DNA from: Phycisphaerales bacterium
GTDB lineage: Bacteria > Planctomycetota > Phycisphaerae > Phycisphaerales > UBA1924
Reading direction: 5' to 3'
NCBI GenBank assembly: GCA_016709445.1
Contig: JADJMV010000017.1
Span: 1 to 64,000, forward strand
DNA: 64,000 nt
Shown in pieces: positions 1 to 8,850 of the stretch; position 1 is the first letter of the stretch; every line of letters begins with the position of its first letter. Below the pieces are notes generated by a model that worked only from the letters and a program-made list of their open reading frames with translations, was not told the origin of the DNA and made no database searches. The position numbers and the translations under genes are program-made.

Positions 1-276
1 CGAGCGCACGCATCACGTCGCGCGTAATGTTTCATCCTTCGGCGGACGACCGATTTGCGGAATCACCGATGCCCACAGCACCTCCGGGCGCGAAGCTGCA
101 AACAAATCGTGGGTCGAGATCCCGGCAGCGGAAGCACGGGATGGTGGCAGGCGGATGGCGATGTCGGAGGCGAGAGGCCGCTCACGCAGCGCGGTGGTAC
201 GAACGAAGGATCCCACCGAGGCGCTCGCGGCACTCGACCCGATCGACGGGCCGCGGCTCAGCCGCGCCATCGATGA

Positions 277-681
277 GCCGGTTGCCGAGGCCCTGATGAT
301 TGCGATCCAGGTGGTACAACCCCACGACACACTGACCACACCAGATGCGTTCGGACCATCTGGTACCCCTGGCATCCGTGGCACGGCGTCGAGGTGCATG
401 CCGAGTTCCGGCGTGGCGCCCGGGGGGAGCCCGTGGCGTACTGCGTTCGCGTGGATCGTCCAGGCGCGGTCAGCCTCGACGTCCCCGCGTGGATGCTGGA
501 CCGCGTGGCCTGTGCGGCTCTCGCGCTGGAGCCGACGGCCCGCGTGAGGGTGGCCGCGTACAGGGAACTCCGCAGCATACTGGCAGAGGCGGGCTGCAAC
601 GCGGGCGGGGATGGCGTGCAATCCCTTGATCTTGATCAAGGAGAGGCCCATGCCAGCAGCCCCATCGTGAGCGTTCGATGA
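277..681 (+). pseudogene. remnant of a small mobile-element-associated protein
   Basis: This frame is open from the stop at 274-276 to the TGA at 679-681. Its translation contains a YPWHPWHG motif (about 361-384), then a small beta-rich stretch and an LDVPAWMLDRVACAAL segment. I recall this layout (HPxHPxxG followed by a PAWM-like motif) from small proteins encoded beside transposases and recombinases. No ATG, GTG or TTG precedes the conserved motif, the first usable start being GTG 406. The copy is therefore truncated or degenerate. The frame open from the left edge (2-547) overlaps it and may be the tail of the partner gene, but I do not recognise it. Identification is from memory and weak. 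Confidence 0.3.
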
Positions 682-1163
682 ACCGCATCTTGCGGCCATC
701 GCGAGCGTCGTGACAATCCGATGCATGAGACGATCCGAAGCGACGTGGGCGAGGTGGAGGACGTTGGTCGAGGAGGCCGCCAGCGGGCTGCCGGCGACGC
801 GGTTCTGCCGCGAGCGGTGGATCTCGCTCTCACGATGTTCGTGTGTGGAAGCGGAAGCGGCGGACGCGGGTGGCGGCCGGGGAGCGCGTCCGCGGGCGCG
901 GGAGCGCCGGCGTTCGTCGAGGCGATCGTGCAGGGGCGTGCCGGCCCGTGGTCATGCCGTGAGCGCCCAGCCAACCGCACCGGTCATGTCGGCGGGGGAA
1001 GGAATGAGGGGGGGAGGGGCGCGGCGGGACTTCGCGCAGACCGGGGGGCGGACGGATTGGCGCTTGTGGTGTGCGCGCGGTGTGCGGGCGGCGTCCGCGC
1101 TCGAGATTGCGGGGGCATGCTGGGCCTGGGCCGGGTCCGGGTCGGGCCCGGGTCGGGTCGGGA
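682..1163. other. intergenic stretch without a recognisable gene
   Basis: All frames were read. The open frames look like compositional artefacts of high GC (Arg/Ala/Pro/Gly-rich, no domain). The second half (about 1000-1160) is G-rich on the + strand. No promoter, RNA or repeat was recognised. Confidence 0.4.
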
Positions 1164-2138
1164 TCAGTCGGGAGCGCGGGCGGCGGCGGAGAGGATGTCG
1201 TCGTGGAGGCTCTGCCAGCCGTGCTGGAATTCGAGGGTCAGGATCGGGCGGAGGACGGGGCAGGGCCAGGCGAGGCCGCGGGCGCGGAGCTTGGTCCAGT
1301 CTTTCTCGGTGCAGACGAGGGCCTCGGCGTGCTCGGCGGCGTGGAGCAGGCGCCGGAGCGTGCCGGGGCCGAACCGGTCGTGGTCGCGGAGGACGATGGA
1401 CTCGGCGGAGACCGCCCCGGCGCGGGAGAGCCCGGCCAAGAACGCCTGTGGGCGGCCTATGGCGCAGGCCGCGACGATCCGGCGGCCCCGCAGCCACGCC
1501 ACCTCTCTCTCTCCGGCTTCGGCCCCTCGGTCGAAGACCCGGAGCGAGGTCCACTCGTGACAGGCGACGGCGCAGGGGGGCGGAGCGCCGCGTTCGGCGA
1601 GTTGACGCCCGAGCGCGTCGATGAGCGCGGGCTCGACGAGTTCGGCGTGGGTCAGGACGGTGTGGGTGGCGCGGCGCAGGCTCTCGATCGGTTCGCGGAG
1701 CCTTCCGGCGGGGAAGAGCGCCGCTCCGAACGGGTCGATCGAGGCGTCGATGAGGACGATGTCCATCGCGCGGGCGATCCGCCGGTGCTGGAAGCCGTCG
1801 TCGAGGACGATGCAGTCCACGCGCTCGCCCCGCTCGGAGGCGAAGAGCTTGATCAGGCCCTCGGCGCGGTCGGGCTGGGCGACGATGGGCAGGTCGTCGA
1901 GGTTGGCGCGGTAGAGTTCGGCCTCGTCGGAGAGGCCTCCGGCGTTGCGCCGCGAGCCGTAGCCCCGCATCGCGATGCACGGGTCGTGCCCGGCCAGCCG
2001 CAGGGAGCGGACGATGCGCTCGACCATCGGCGTCTTTCCGGTGCCCCCGAGCGAGAGGTTGCCGACGCTGATGACGGGCCGATCGAAGGTGATGACGCCG
2101 CGCCCGGCGTCGAACGCGCGGTTGCGCCTCTTGATCAC
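1164..2138 (-). CDS. lpxK: tetraacyldisaccharide 4'-kinase LpxK
   Basis: The product phosphorylates the 4' position of the lipid A disaccharide at the cytoplasmic face of the inner membrane. The Walker A loop typical of LpxK (SVGNLSLGGTGKTP) lies near residues 24-37, followed by a GYGSR segment and the conserved LDDGFQHRR. The total of 324 residues is close to the family norm. The start used is GTG 2138, because an in-frame TGA at 2193-2195 (the stop of the upstream gene) closes the frame and no ATG, GTG or TTG lies between. The N-terminal membrane helix usual in LpxK is largely missing, so the true start may be non-canonical or disrupted. It is last in a maf - membrane protein - lpxK cluster. 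It implies a Gram-negative outer membrane with lipid A. Confidence 0.9.
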   Translation of the reverse strand: MIKRRNRAFDAGRGVITFDRPVISVGNLSLGGTGKTPMVERIVRSLRLAGHDPCIAMRGYGSRRNAGGLSDEAELYRANLDDLPIVAQPDRAEGLIKLFASERGERVDCIVLDDGFQHRRIARAMDIVLIDASIDPFGAALFPAGRLREPIESLRRATHTVLTHAELVEPALIDALGRQLAERGAPPPCAVACHEWTSLRVFDRGAEAGEREVAWLRGRRIVAACAIGRPQAFLAGLSRAGAVSAESIVLRDHDRFGPGTLRRLLHAAEHAEALVCTEKDWTKLRARGLAWPCPVLRPILTLEFQHGWQSLHDDILSAAARAPD

Positions 2139-2192
2139 GCGTGCGTAGACCCGGCCAGCAGCATGCCCGCGGGCCCGGGCACGAGGCGGCGC

Positions 2193-2669
2193 TCAGTCCG
2201 CGGGACCGGGGCCGTCGGCATCGCGGAGCTTGAGTCGACCGCCGTCATCGAGGCCCGCCTCGCCCGCCCCGGTCCGGGGCGTCTGCTCGCCCATGGCGCG
2301 GGCGATCTGCCGGTGGAGTTCCGCCGCGGCCTTCCGGATCCGGCGGTGCTGGAGCCGTCCCAGCCTCAGATTATTGAGCGCATCGAGCGCCGCGAGTCCG
2401 AGGACCAGGGCCAGGAGCGCGACGGTGAGGGCCCAGGAGAGTGTAAAGAGCCTGGCGTCGTCCGGGCGGACGTATCCGAAGGCATAGGCGAGGGCGCAGG
2501 AGGTGATCATCATGACGACACCGCAGGCGGTTCGGAGTCGTCTGCGGCTCGCGGGCATGCCCTTGGCCGCGTGGAGCGCGGTGAGATGTCCGGCGATGAC
2601 GAGGAGCGCGACGGCCCCCATGGGGACCACCACGATCGGGGGGAGTACGCTGGCTCCCCCCGTGTTCAC
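2193..2669 (-). CDS. small membrane protein between maf and lpxK
   Basis: I do not recognise a family. The 158-residue product has three likely transmembrane segments: about residues 10-30 (PPIVVVPMGAVALLVIAGHL), 48-68 (CGVVMMITSCALAYAFGYV) and 76-98 (LSWALTVALLALVLGLAAL). A charged, mostly helical cytoplasmic tail rich in Arg and Asp follows. The start chosen is GTG 2669, which overlaps the maf stop as GTGA, an arrangement repeated throughout this window. Its position between maf and lpxK suggests an envelope role, but that is inference only. Confidence 0.7.
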   Translation of the reverse strand: MNTGGASVLPPIVVVPMGAVALLVIAGHLTALHAAKGMPASRRRLRTACGVVMMITSCALAYAFGYVRPDDARLFTLSWALTVALLALVLGLAALDALNNLRLGRLQHRRIRKAAAELHRQIARAMGEQTPRTGAGEAGLDDGGRLKLRDADGPGPAD

Positions 2670-3277
2670 ACGGCGGCCCCGGTATCGACTCCGAGCCGGG
2701 TCAGCATGGGGAGGAGCCGGCCCATGGGCAGCCCGACGATGGTGGTGTCGTCGCCCTCGAACTCGATGGGCCAGCCTTCGTGGAGGCGTTCGTGGAGGTT
2801 GTAGCCTCCCGCCTTGCCGCGCCAGCCGCCGCTGGCGACGTAGCGATCGATGACCTCGTCGGAGAGATCTCCGACGTGGACCGTCGCCTTGTCCACGAGC
2901 ATGTGGCGATCGCCGGTCCGGGGATCGATGATGGCAACACCGGTGAGGACATGATGGGTGCCGTTGCGCAGGCGTCGGATGATCTCGCCGGCCTCGCCGG
3001 GCGACCTGGGCTGGCCGACCAGATCGCCGGCCTTGAGCACGAGGGTGTCGGCACCGAGCGAGACCCACCGGAGCCCCGGCTCGGATGCGGGGAGGCACAG
3101 CAGGCCCGCGGAGGCCTTGAGGAATGCCAGCGATGCGACCCACTGGGGCGGGGTCACCTCCCCGGGGGTCAGCCGGCTGTCGTCAACCCCGGGATCGGCC
3201 CACTCGAAGGGGACACCCGCCTGCTCGAGGAGCATGCGCCGGCGGGGGGAGGAACTGGACAGGAACACCCGGGTCAT
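2666..3277 (-). CDS. maf: Maf family nucleoside triphosphate pyrophosphatase
   Basis: Maf proteins hydrolyse non-canonical or pyrimidine NTPs to the monophosphate and are linked to septum arrest and nucleotide-pool cleaning. The 203-residue product starts with the family's LSSSSPRRRMLLEQAGVPF motif, has the catalytic-Asp loop SLGADTLVL near residue 76, and continues with the usual HHVLTGVAI and GYNLHERLHEGW-like segments. Length is normal (about 190-210). It is first in a minus-strand cluster with the membrane protein and lpxK, and is divergent from the hydrolase at 3360 with about 80 bases between them for both promoters. Confidence 0.92.
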   Translation of the reverse strand: MTRVFLSSSSPRRRMLLEQAGVPFEWADPGVDDSRLTPGEVTPPQWVASLAFLKASAGLLCLPASEPGLRWVSLGADTLVLKAGDLVGQPRSPGEAGEIIRRLRNGTHHVLTGVAIIDPRTGDRHMLVDKATVHVGDLSDEVIDRYVASGGWRGKAGGYNLHERLHEGWPIEFEGDDTTIVGLPMGRLLPMLTRLGVDTGAAV

Positions 3278-3359
3278 GAGCGGCCTCGTCTGCAGGCGGG
3301 GAGTCTATACGGTGGGCGGTCGGTCGCACCGAGGCCCCGGAACGCTACCCTTTCATCGA

Positions 3360-4148
3360 ATGCGGGCGCACCTTGTGCAACTCGATATCGCGTGGGAGGA
3401 GCCGGAAGTCAACTTTCGGCAGGTCGAGACCCTCCTCGACAGGGCCGATATCCGCTCGGGCGACCTGGTCCTGCTGCCCGAGATGTTCGACACGGGGTTC
3501 AGCCTGGCCACCGAGAAGACGGCCGATAAAGCGGGGCGCACGCTGGCCTTCCTCGCGGAGTTCGCGGCCGACCTGGGCTGCTGGGTGCAGGGCGGACGCA
3601 CCGTGCATGACTGCCACTGCACCAAGGCGTCGAATCGGATGAGCGTGCTCCGACCGGACGGCTCCCTCGCGTGCGAGTATTCGAAGATCCACCCGTTCAG
3701 CTTCGGGCGCGAGCCCGAACGATTCGAGGGGGGCGAGCGGGTGGAGTCGTGGGAGTGGGCGTGCGGGGATGAGTCGCTCACGGTGTGCCCGGCGATCTGC
3801 TACGACCTGCGGTTCCCCGAGCTCTTCCGCATCGGGGCGTCGCGGGGCGCCGAGGTCTTTGCGCTGGGGGCCTGCTGGCCGGCGCCCCGCCGACAACACT
3901 GGCGAGCGCTGGCGATCGCCCGCGCCATCGAGAACCAGGCGTACGTGCTGGCGGTGAATCGCGCGGGGGATGACCCGTTCCTGCACTACGCCGGCGGATC
4001 GATCGTGGTGGATCCCCAGGGCGAGATCGTGGGTGAGCTTGCCGAGGGCGAGGGCGTGCTGAGCGCCGAGCTGGACCCCGCCGGTGTCCGAGCGTGGCGG
4101 GAGCAGTTCCCGGCGCTGCGCGACCTGCGCCTGCGGAGCATCCGGTGA
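3360..4148 (+). CDS. carbon-nitrogen hydrolase (omega-amidase-like nitrilase superfamily)
   Basis: The 262-residue protein carries the complete nitrilase-superfamily triad. The catalytic Glu is in LVLLPEMFDTGFS (near residue 46), the Lys in YSKIHPFSFGREPE (near 113), and the Cys in CPAICYDLRFPELFR (near 146). It resembles omega-amidases, which hydrolyse alpha-ketoglutaramate and related omega-amides. Substrate cannot be fixed from sequence alone. Length matches the family. The start ATG 3360 gives the usual N-terminus (MRAHLVQLDIAW). The TGA overlaps GTG 4145 of the next gene, so the two are probably co-translated. Confidence 0.93.
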   Translation: MRAHLVQLDIAWEEPEVNFRQVETLLDRADIRSGDLVLLPEMFDTGFSLATEKTADKAGRTLAFLAEFAADLGCWVQGGRTVHDCHCTKASNRMSVLRPDGSLACEYSKIHPFSFGREPERFEGGERVESWEWACGDESLTVCPAICYDLRFPELFRIGASRGAEVFALGACWPAPRRQHWRALAIARAIENQAYVLAVNRAGDDPFLHYAGGSIVVDPQGEIVGELAEGEGVLSAELDPAGVRAWREQFPALRDLRLRSIR

Positions 4149-4441
4149 ACGCCATGAACAACCTCGAGGCGACGAGGGAGTTCTTCCGGAACGTCCACGT
4201 CCCCTGCGTGTCCTGTGGCTACGACCTCTGCGGTGTCGGCGGAGGTGTCTGCCCGGAGTGCGGCTGGCGGATCGACGTGTCGAGGTATCTGGGCGAACCA
4301 AAGGACCAACGCACGCCGGCCGACCCGGACGGTCCGAGGGCCGGGCGGGGCTCGGAGCCGATGACAGCCAAGGACTGGCTCTGGGCCGGACCTGTCCTGG
4401 CCGGCCTCGTGGCCTGGCTTGTCATCAATCTGGTGCGATAG
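4145..4441 (+). CDS. small zinc-ribbon membrane protein
   Basis: About 98 residues from GTG 4145 (overlapping the hydrolase stop as GTGA), or 95 from ATG 4154. A zinc ribbon of the form CVSCGYDL...CPECGWRID occupies about residues 19-42. A polar linker and one C-terminal transmembrane segment (GPVLAGLVAWLVINLV) follow. Four other proteins in this window use the same ribbon beside membrane helices (8383, 24421, 26559, 28498). Function unknown; the ribbon is probably structural. Confidence 0.72.
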   Translation: MNAMNNLEATREFFRNVHVPCVSCGYDLCGVGGGVCPECGWRIDVSRYLGEPKDQRTPADPDGPRAGRGSEPMTAKDWLWAGPVLAGLVAWLVINLVR

Positions 4442-4485
4442 CCCGGGCTCGGCCCGCGACGCCCGCTTCGAATAGGGGCACGGGC

Positions 4486-5019
4486 TCAGGCCCCGAGCTT
4501 GGATGCCAGATTGCTGACGGTCTGCCTGAGGCCCTCGACGGCGCTCGTGAGTTCCTTGCTGACCGACTCCCACGAATCGGCGCCGGCGGCCTTGAGCGCG
4601 GTGACCTGATCGCCCACAGCCTTGAACTGCTGCTTGGCTGTGTCCATCAGCGGCTGGGCGAGGGCCTTGACCTGCGGCACGGCCGCGTCGAGCTTGGTCT
4701 GCAGTTCCTGGAGCTTCGGCTCGAGCTGCGTCAGCTCGTCTTCGGCGGCGGCGACGGCCTTGGCCTTCATCTCGGCGGCCTTCGCGGCGAGGTCTGCCTT
4801 GGCCTTCGCGGCGGCCTCCTCGGCGGCCTTCTTCGACTGGTCGAGGGCGTCCTCGGCGGACTTCTGCACATCCTGGCCGGCGTTCTTGAGCGCGTCACCA
4901 ACGCCCCCGGTCTGGCCGGACTTGGTTCCGGGATTCGACGGCGTGTTGTCTTCCTTGGAGCACCCGCCGAGCAGGCCACAGCAGGAGATCAGTACGAGCG
5001 CGGTATGAATCTTGGACAT
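4486..5019 (-). CDS. coiled-coil, apolipophorin-like lipoprotein
   Basis: The 177-residue protein has a lipoprotein signal ending in LLGGC, with lipidated Cys at residue 20, then a Ser/Pro/Thr/Gly-rich linker. The rest is almost entirely amphipathic Ala/Lys/Glu/Gln helix, for example DALDQSKKAAEEAAAKAKAD around 57-76, typical of long coiled-coil envelope lipoproteins. No catalytic motif is seen. It lies convergent to 4145 and on the same strand as the FHA-ATPase upstream (37 bases between genes), so the two may share a transcript. A structural periplasmic or outer-membrane-tethering role is inference. Confidence 0.8.
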   Translation of the reverse strand: MSKIHTALVLISCCGLLGGCSKEDNTPSNPGTKSGQTGGVGDALKNAGQDVQKSAEDALDQSKKAAEEAAAKAKADLAAKAAEMKAKAVAAAEDELTQLEPKLQELQTKLDAAVPQVKALAQPLMDTAKQQFKAVGDQVTALKAAGADSWESVSKELTSAVEGLRQTVSNLASKLGA

Positions 5020-5055
5020 AGCTCACCCCTTTCGCAGAGTCGGATCATAGGGGGC

Positions 5056-6681
5056 TTAGCCGCCAGACACGCGATCGACCTCTTCGAGGCTTGTGAGCCC
5101 CTCGGCCGCGAGCTTCCAGCCGGACTGTGTCAGCGTCGTGAAGAGCCCCGCCTCGATGACTTTGCGCATGCCGTGGATGGACTGGTCGGTCAGGATGACA
5201 TCGCGGAGATCATCGTTGAACTCGAGGAGCTCGAAGAGGGCTTGCCGGCCTCTGAAGCCGGTTTTGAGACACGCCTGGCAGCCCACCGGTGCGTAGACCT
5301 CCGACTTGCCACCGAGGAATCTGCCGATCCGTGTGGCTTGGCCCGGTGAGACCGACACGACGCGCTTGCATTGCTCGCAGAGCACGCGCACGAGTCGCTG
5401 GGCGAGGATCAGCTCGAGCGCGTTGGCCACCAGATAGGGCTCGACCTTGAGATCCAGCAGCCGATAGACCGCGGAGATGGTGTCCTTGGCGTGGAGCGTG
5501 CTGAAGACCAGGTGGCCCGTCATCGCGGCCTGCATGGCGGTGCGGGCGGTCTCGTCATCGCGGACCTCGCCGAGCAGGATCACATCAGGGTCCTGGCGCA
5601 GGCACGATCGCAGGAGCGAGTAAAAGGTATTGCCTCGCTTCTCGTTGATCGGGATCTGCGTGCAGCCGTCGATCTGGTATTCGACGGGGTCCTCGATGGT
5701 GATGACGTTCTTCTTCTCGCGGTCCACGGCGCGGAGGCAGTTGTAGAGCGTCGTCGTCTTGCCCGAGCCGGTGGGGCCGCAGACGAGGAGCATGCCCTGG
5801 CTCTGGCCGCAGGTCTTGCGGACGCGTTCCTCCATGTAGTTCGCCAGACCGAGCTCGCCGATGGAGTGCGGGATCCCCCGCTCGTCGAGGACGCGCACGA
5901 CGAGCTTGGACCCCTGCATGGTCGGGGTGAAGCTCGCGCGGTATTCCACCCGGCGGTCGGGGAACCTCGCGGAGAAGTGGCCGTCGAGGACCGCGTCGGA
6001 GGCCGCGGACTGGAGCTGGCAGGCCGTCCGGATGAGCCCTCCCACCAGCTCACCGACGCGCTTGGGCAGGTCGGCGATCCAGACCATCTGGCCGTCCACG
6101 CGCATGCGCACCTGGACGACCTCGGCCTTGGGCTCGATGTGGATGTCGGTGGCGCGGCTCTTGGAGGCGGTCTGCAACAGCACCCGGACGGCCGTCGCTC
6201 CGTCGCCCGAGCCGGCGAGCACCTCGGAGGGCGAGCCGTCCGCGAACACCATCCGGACCTCCGGCGGCGGCGCATCGCGGGGCGGGAGCCCCACCAGCAC
6301 CCGGGAGAGTTCGCCTGCCCAGTCGGGCTCGGGCTTCGCCGCGCGATGGGTTCCCGCAGCGGTCTCCTCGTTCGGATCGCCGGCGTCCCCGATCGCCTCC
6401 TCGATCATGAACTCGGTCTTGCCGATCGTGATCACGTCGCCCGGCACCACGGGAGACTCCTGGACGCCGAACCCGTTGATCTTGATGCCGTTGCGGCTGC
6501 CCAGATCGCGGACGCGGTAGCCCCCCGCCCCGTCGCTCTCCACGACGCAGTGCTTGCGGCTGGCCTTCTCGTCCGAAATGGGGATGGTGTTGGACGGGTG
6601 GCGGCCGATCGTGATCGGGTCGGGCCCGAGCCGGAAGGGGCGGGCGTCGGATTCGGTCTGCCGGAGGCGAAGTCTGCTCAT
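5056..6681 (-). CDS. FHA domain fused to a GspE/PilB-type secretion ATPase
   Basis: The 541-residue protein joins two modules. Residues about 1-95 are an FHA phosphopeptide-binding domain (ITIGRHPSNTIPISDEKASR, DLGSRNGIKING). The rest is a type II secretion/type IV pilus ATPase with Walker A GPTGSGKTTT near residue 302, an Asp box (ITIEDPVEYQ), Walker B (DPDVILLGEVRDDETA), a His box (GHLVFSTLHAKDT), and a CxxC...CxxC zinc finger (CEQC, CQAC). The usual N1/N2 domain of GspE is replaced by FHA plus a linker. It is not next to the T2SS operon at 36-46 kb, which has its own gspE, so it may power a pilus or a second machine under Ser/Thr-kinase control. That last point is inference. Confidence 0.9.
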   Translation of the reverse strand: MSRLRLRQTESDARPFRLGPDPITIGRHPSNTIPISDEKASRKHCVVESDGAGGYRVRDLGSRNGIKINGFGVQESPVVPGDVITIGKTEFMIEEAIGDAGDPNEETAAGTHRAAKPEPDWAGELSRVLVGLPPRDAPPPEVRMVFADGSPSEVLAGSGDGATAVRVLLQTASKSRATDIHIEPKAEVVQVRMRVDGQMVWIADLPKRVGELVGGLIRTACQLQSAASDAVLDGHFSARFPDRRVEYRASFTPTMQGSKLVVRVLDERGIPHSIGELGLANYMEERVRKTCGQSQGMLLVCGPTGSGKTTTLYNCLRAVDREKKNVITIEDPVEYQIDGCTQIPINEKRGNTFYSLLRSCLRQDPDVILLGEVRDDETARTAMQAAMTGHLVFSTLHAKDTISAVYRLLDLKVEPYLVANALELILAQRLVRVLCEQCKRVVSVSPGQATRIGRFLGGKSEVYAPVGCQACLKTGFRGRQALFELLEFNDDLRDVILTDQSIHGMRKVIEAGLFTTLTQSGWKLAAEGLTSLEEVDRVSGG

Positions 6682-6740
6682 GGGGCTCCCCAGGGTCCAT
6701 CGTATCGGCCCGCGGCCGGCCCCGCGTAGACTCCCGGACC

Positions 6741-8144
6741 ATGATTGACCTCCGCCAACTCCGAGAGAATCCCGAGGTCTACCGCGAGGGCGCTCGCAAG
6801 AAGCGCATCACCGTGGACATCGACCGCCTCCTCGCCCTCGACGGCCGCAGACGCGAACTCGGGACGCAGATCGAGCAGATGCGCGCCGAGCAGAACCGGC
6901 TGGCCAAGGAGTCGGGCCCGATGATCGGCAAGCTCACCGGGCTGCTCAAACAGGCCGCGGGCTCGGACCGCGACCGGCTGCTCGAACAGATCGAGCAGCT
7001 CAAGGCCAAGCCGAGCATGCTCAAGACCGAGGCGGCCTCGCTGGAGGAGCAGCTCCGCGCGATCGAGCCGTCCGTTCAGGAGCTGCTCCTGCAGGTCCCG
7101 CTCCCCCCCGATGCCGACGTTCCCGTGGGCAAGAGCAGCGAGGACAACGTCGAGATCAGCCGCTGGAGCCCGGCGTGGTTCGACCCGTCGAAGAGCTTCG
7201 AGGCCAACAAGGGGTTCGCGCCGCGGGGCCACATGGAACTGATCGAGCGCCTGGGGCTGGCGGACTTCGGGCGCGGGGTCAAGCTCGCCGGCTCGCGGAG
7301 CTACGTGCTCCTGGGCGAGGGGGCGAGGCTCCACAACGCGATCCTCCGCTACGCGATGGACTTCATCCACACCAAGGGGTTCACGCCGGTGACCGTGCCG
7401 GTGCTGGTGCGCGAGGAGGCGATGGTCGGCACCGGGTTCTTCCCGGCCGGGCGCGAGCAGGCATACCACATCAACGAGGGCGCGCGGCAGTCGCCCGACG
7501 ACCCCGAGGCCGCGGACCCCAGCCGCGACCTGTTTCTGACGGGCACCGGCGAGGTCTCGCTCATGGGCATGCGCATGGGCGAGATCATCGACGAGGCGGA
7601 ATTGCCGCTCAAGCTTTGCACGGTGAGCACGTGCTTCCGGCGCGAGGCGGGGGCGGCGGGCAAGGACACGGCGGGGCTGTACCGCATCCACCAGTTCGAC
7701 AAGGTCGAGCAGGTGGTCATCTGCCGGGCCGACGAGGCCGAGAGCCGGCGCTGGCACCGCGAGATGATCGGGATCGTCGAGGACCTGCTCAAGAGCCTGG
7801 AGATCCCCCACCGCCTGCTGCAGTGCTGCACGGGCGACCTCGGCCCCAAGAACGCGGACATGGTGGACATCGAGAGCTGGATGCCCAGCCGCGGGGCGTA
7901 CGGCGAGACCCACTCGGCGAGCCGGCTGTACGACTTCCAGTGTCGGCGGCTGAACATGCGGTACCGCGCGGGCGGCGAGGCGGGGAAAGGGCAGACGGTG
8001 TTCTGTCACTCGCTGAACAACACGGTGGCGGCGAGCCCGCGGATATTGATCCCGATCCTGGAGCTGTATCAGAACGCGGATGGGTCGGTGACGGTGCCGG
8101 GGGCACTGCGCCCGTATTTGGGTGGGGGGGAGCGGATCGGATAG
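6741..8144 (+). CDS. serS: seryl-tRNA synthetase
   Basis: Class II aminoacyl-tRNA synthetase charging tRNA-Ser. Residues about 1-110 form the long antiparallel coiled coil that binds the variable arm, beginning MIDLRQLRENPEVY. The catalytic core follows, with motif 2 as TCFRREAGAAGKDTAGLYR and motif 3 as the SLNNTVAASPRILIPILE segment near the C-terminus. The Ser-specific GETHSASRLYDFQ stretch is also present. The 467-residue length is slightly longer than the E. coli enzyme. It is divergent from the FHA-ATPase (59 bases between) and followed at once by a long inverted repeat. Confidence 0.98.
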   Translation: MIDLRQLRENPEVYREGARKKRITVDIDRLLALDGRRRELGTQIEQMRAEQNRLAKESGPMIGKLTGLLKQAAGSDRDRLLEQIEQLKAKPSMLKTEAASLEEQLRAIEPSVQELLLQVPLPPDADVPVGKSSEDNVEISRWSPAWFDPSKSFEANKGFAPRGHMELIERLGLADFGRGVKLAGSRSYVLLGEGARLHNAILRYAMDFIHTKGFTPVTVPVLVREEAMVGTGFFPAGREQAYHINEGARQSPDDPEAADPSRDLFLTGTGEVSLMGMRMGEIIDEAELPLKLCTVSTCFRREAGAAGKDTAGLYRIHQFDKVEQVVICRADEAESRRWHREMIGIVEDLLKSLEIPHRLLQCCTGDLGPKNADMVDIESWMPSRGAYGETHSASRLYDFQCRRLNMRYRAGGEAGKGQTVFCHSLNNTVAASPRILIPILELYQNADGSVTVPGALRPYLGGGERIG

Positions 8145-8148
8145 ATCG

Positions 8149-8269
8149 TTCACCGCTGAGGACGCTGAGTTGCGCAGAGTCGAGCCGACCAGATTGTCAC
8201 CGGCAGACGGCCGCTCGTCTGCGGAGCGGACTCTCCAACTCTGCGGAACTCTGCGCCCTCTGCGGTGAA
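8149..8269. repeat. long imperfect inverted repeat after serS
   Basis: A 32-base arm at 8149-8180 (starts TTCACCGCTGAGGACGCTGA) is repeated in inverse orientation at 8238-8269 with about 28 of 32 positions matching, separated by 57 bases. It lies 4 bases after the serS stop. It could act as a terminator-like stem or be a mobile palindromic element. Related but not identical palindromes occur at 10234-10319, 10888-11036 and 40818-40952. Confidence 0.75.
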
Positions 8270-8382
8270 ACACCGACCTGCCATGCGGCGCCGGAACCGC
8301 GGTATGATGGGAGCGTGGAGAGCACCGGGGGCTGCCTGAAGGCCCGGGCAACCCACATCGCCGGCTGCTCCGGGGGTGGGAG

Positions 8383-8850
8383 GTGGAGTTGCTGGTCCAG
8401 CGACGACATCGAGGCCGCGCGGCTCGCCGCAATGTCGCCCAACAGTATGAGCAACGGTGCGCGGCATGCGGTTATTCGCTTCGAGGTATCGATGCGAGGC
8501 GGTGTCCCGAATGCGGTTGGACCGCAGGCCAGGCTCGACGAACGTCCGGACTGCGAGTGCTGCAGATCGTGGCGCTATGGTTCACAGCGAGCATGCTATT
8601 TGCAACCGGGAGCCAGTACTATCTGTTGCTCCGATTGTGTGGATACCCTCGACACCCGGACATATTCCGGAATCTATACATCATCCTGGTGGCGTGCTGC
8701 ATGCAGTGCGTGATCGCTACGATCGCCACAGTTGCGTGTCGCCAGGGTCGTACGCAACATTCTTCCATGATCGCACTCACGACCATGAGCACCCTTGCGT
8801 CCGTTGCTATATCGGTGTGGATCTGGGTGTTTGTGGGCCGCACGTTTTGA
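8383..8850 (+). CDS. zinc-ribbon multi-pass membrane protein
   Basis: The 155-residue product begins at a GTG preceded by a purine-rich GGGTGGGAG. A zinc ribbon CAACGYSLRG...CPECG occupies about residues 26-45. Three hydrophobic segments follow (about 58-80, 92-116 and 127-150). No enzyme motif is visible. It is another member of the ribbon-plus-membrane group noted at 4145. The gene has slightly lower GC than its neighbours. Function unknown. Confidence 0.68.
   Translation: MELLVQRRHRGRAARRNVAQQYEQRCAACGYSLRGIDARRCPECGWTAGQARRTSGLRVLQIVALWFTASMLFATGSQYYLLLRLCGYPRHPDIFRNLYIILVACCMQCVIATIATVACRQGRTQHSSMIALTTMSTLASVAISVWIWVFVGRTF

Noticed and set aside
394..681. An intact small gene starting at GTG 406.
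   Set aside because: This start would remove the conserved YPWHPWHG motif encoded just upstream in the same frame, so a remnant is more likely than an intact gene.
1071..2804. A 577-codon + strand frame over lpxK and maf.
   Set aside because: Antisense artefact of high GC third positions; no domain, and the minus strand encodes well-conserved proteins.
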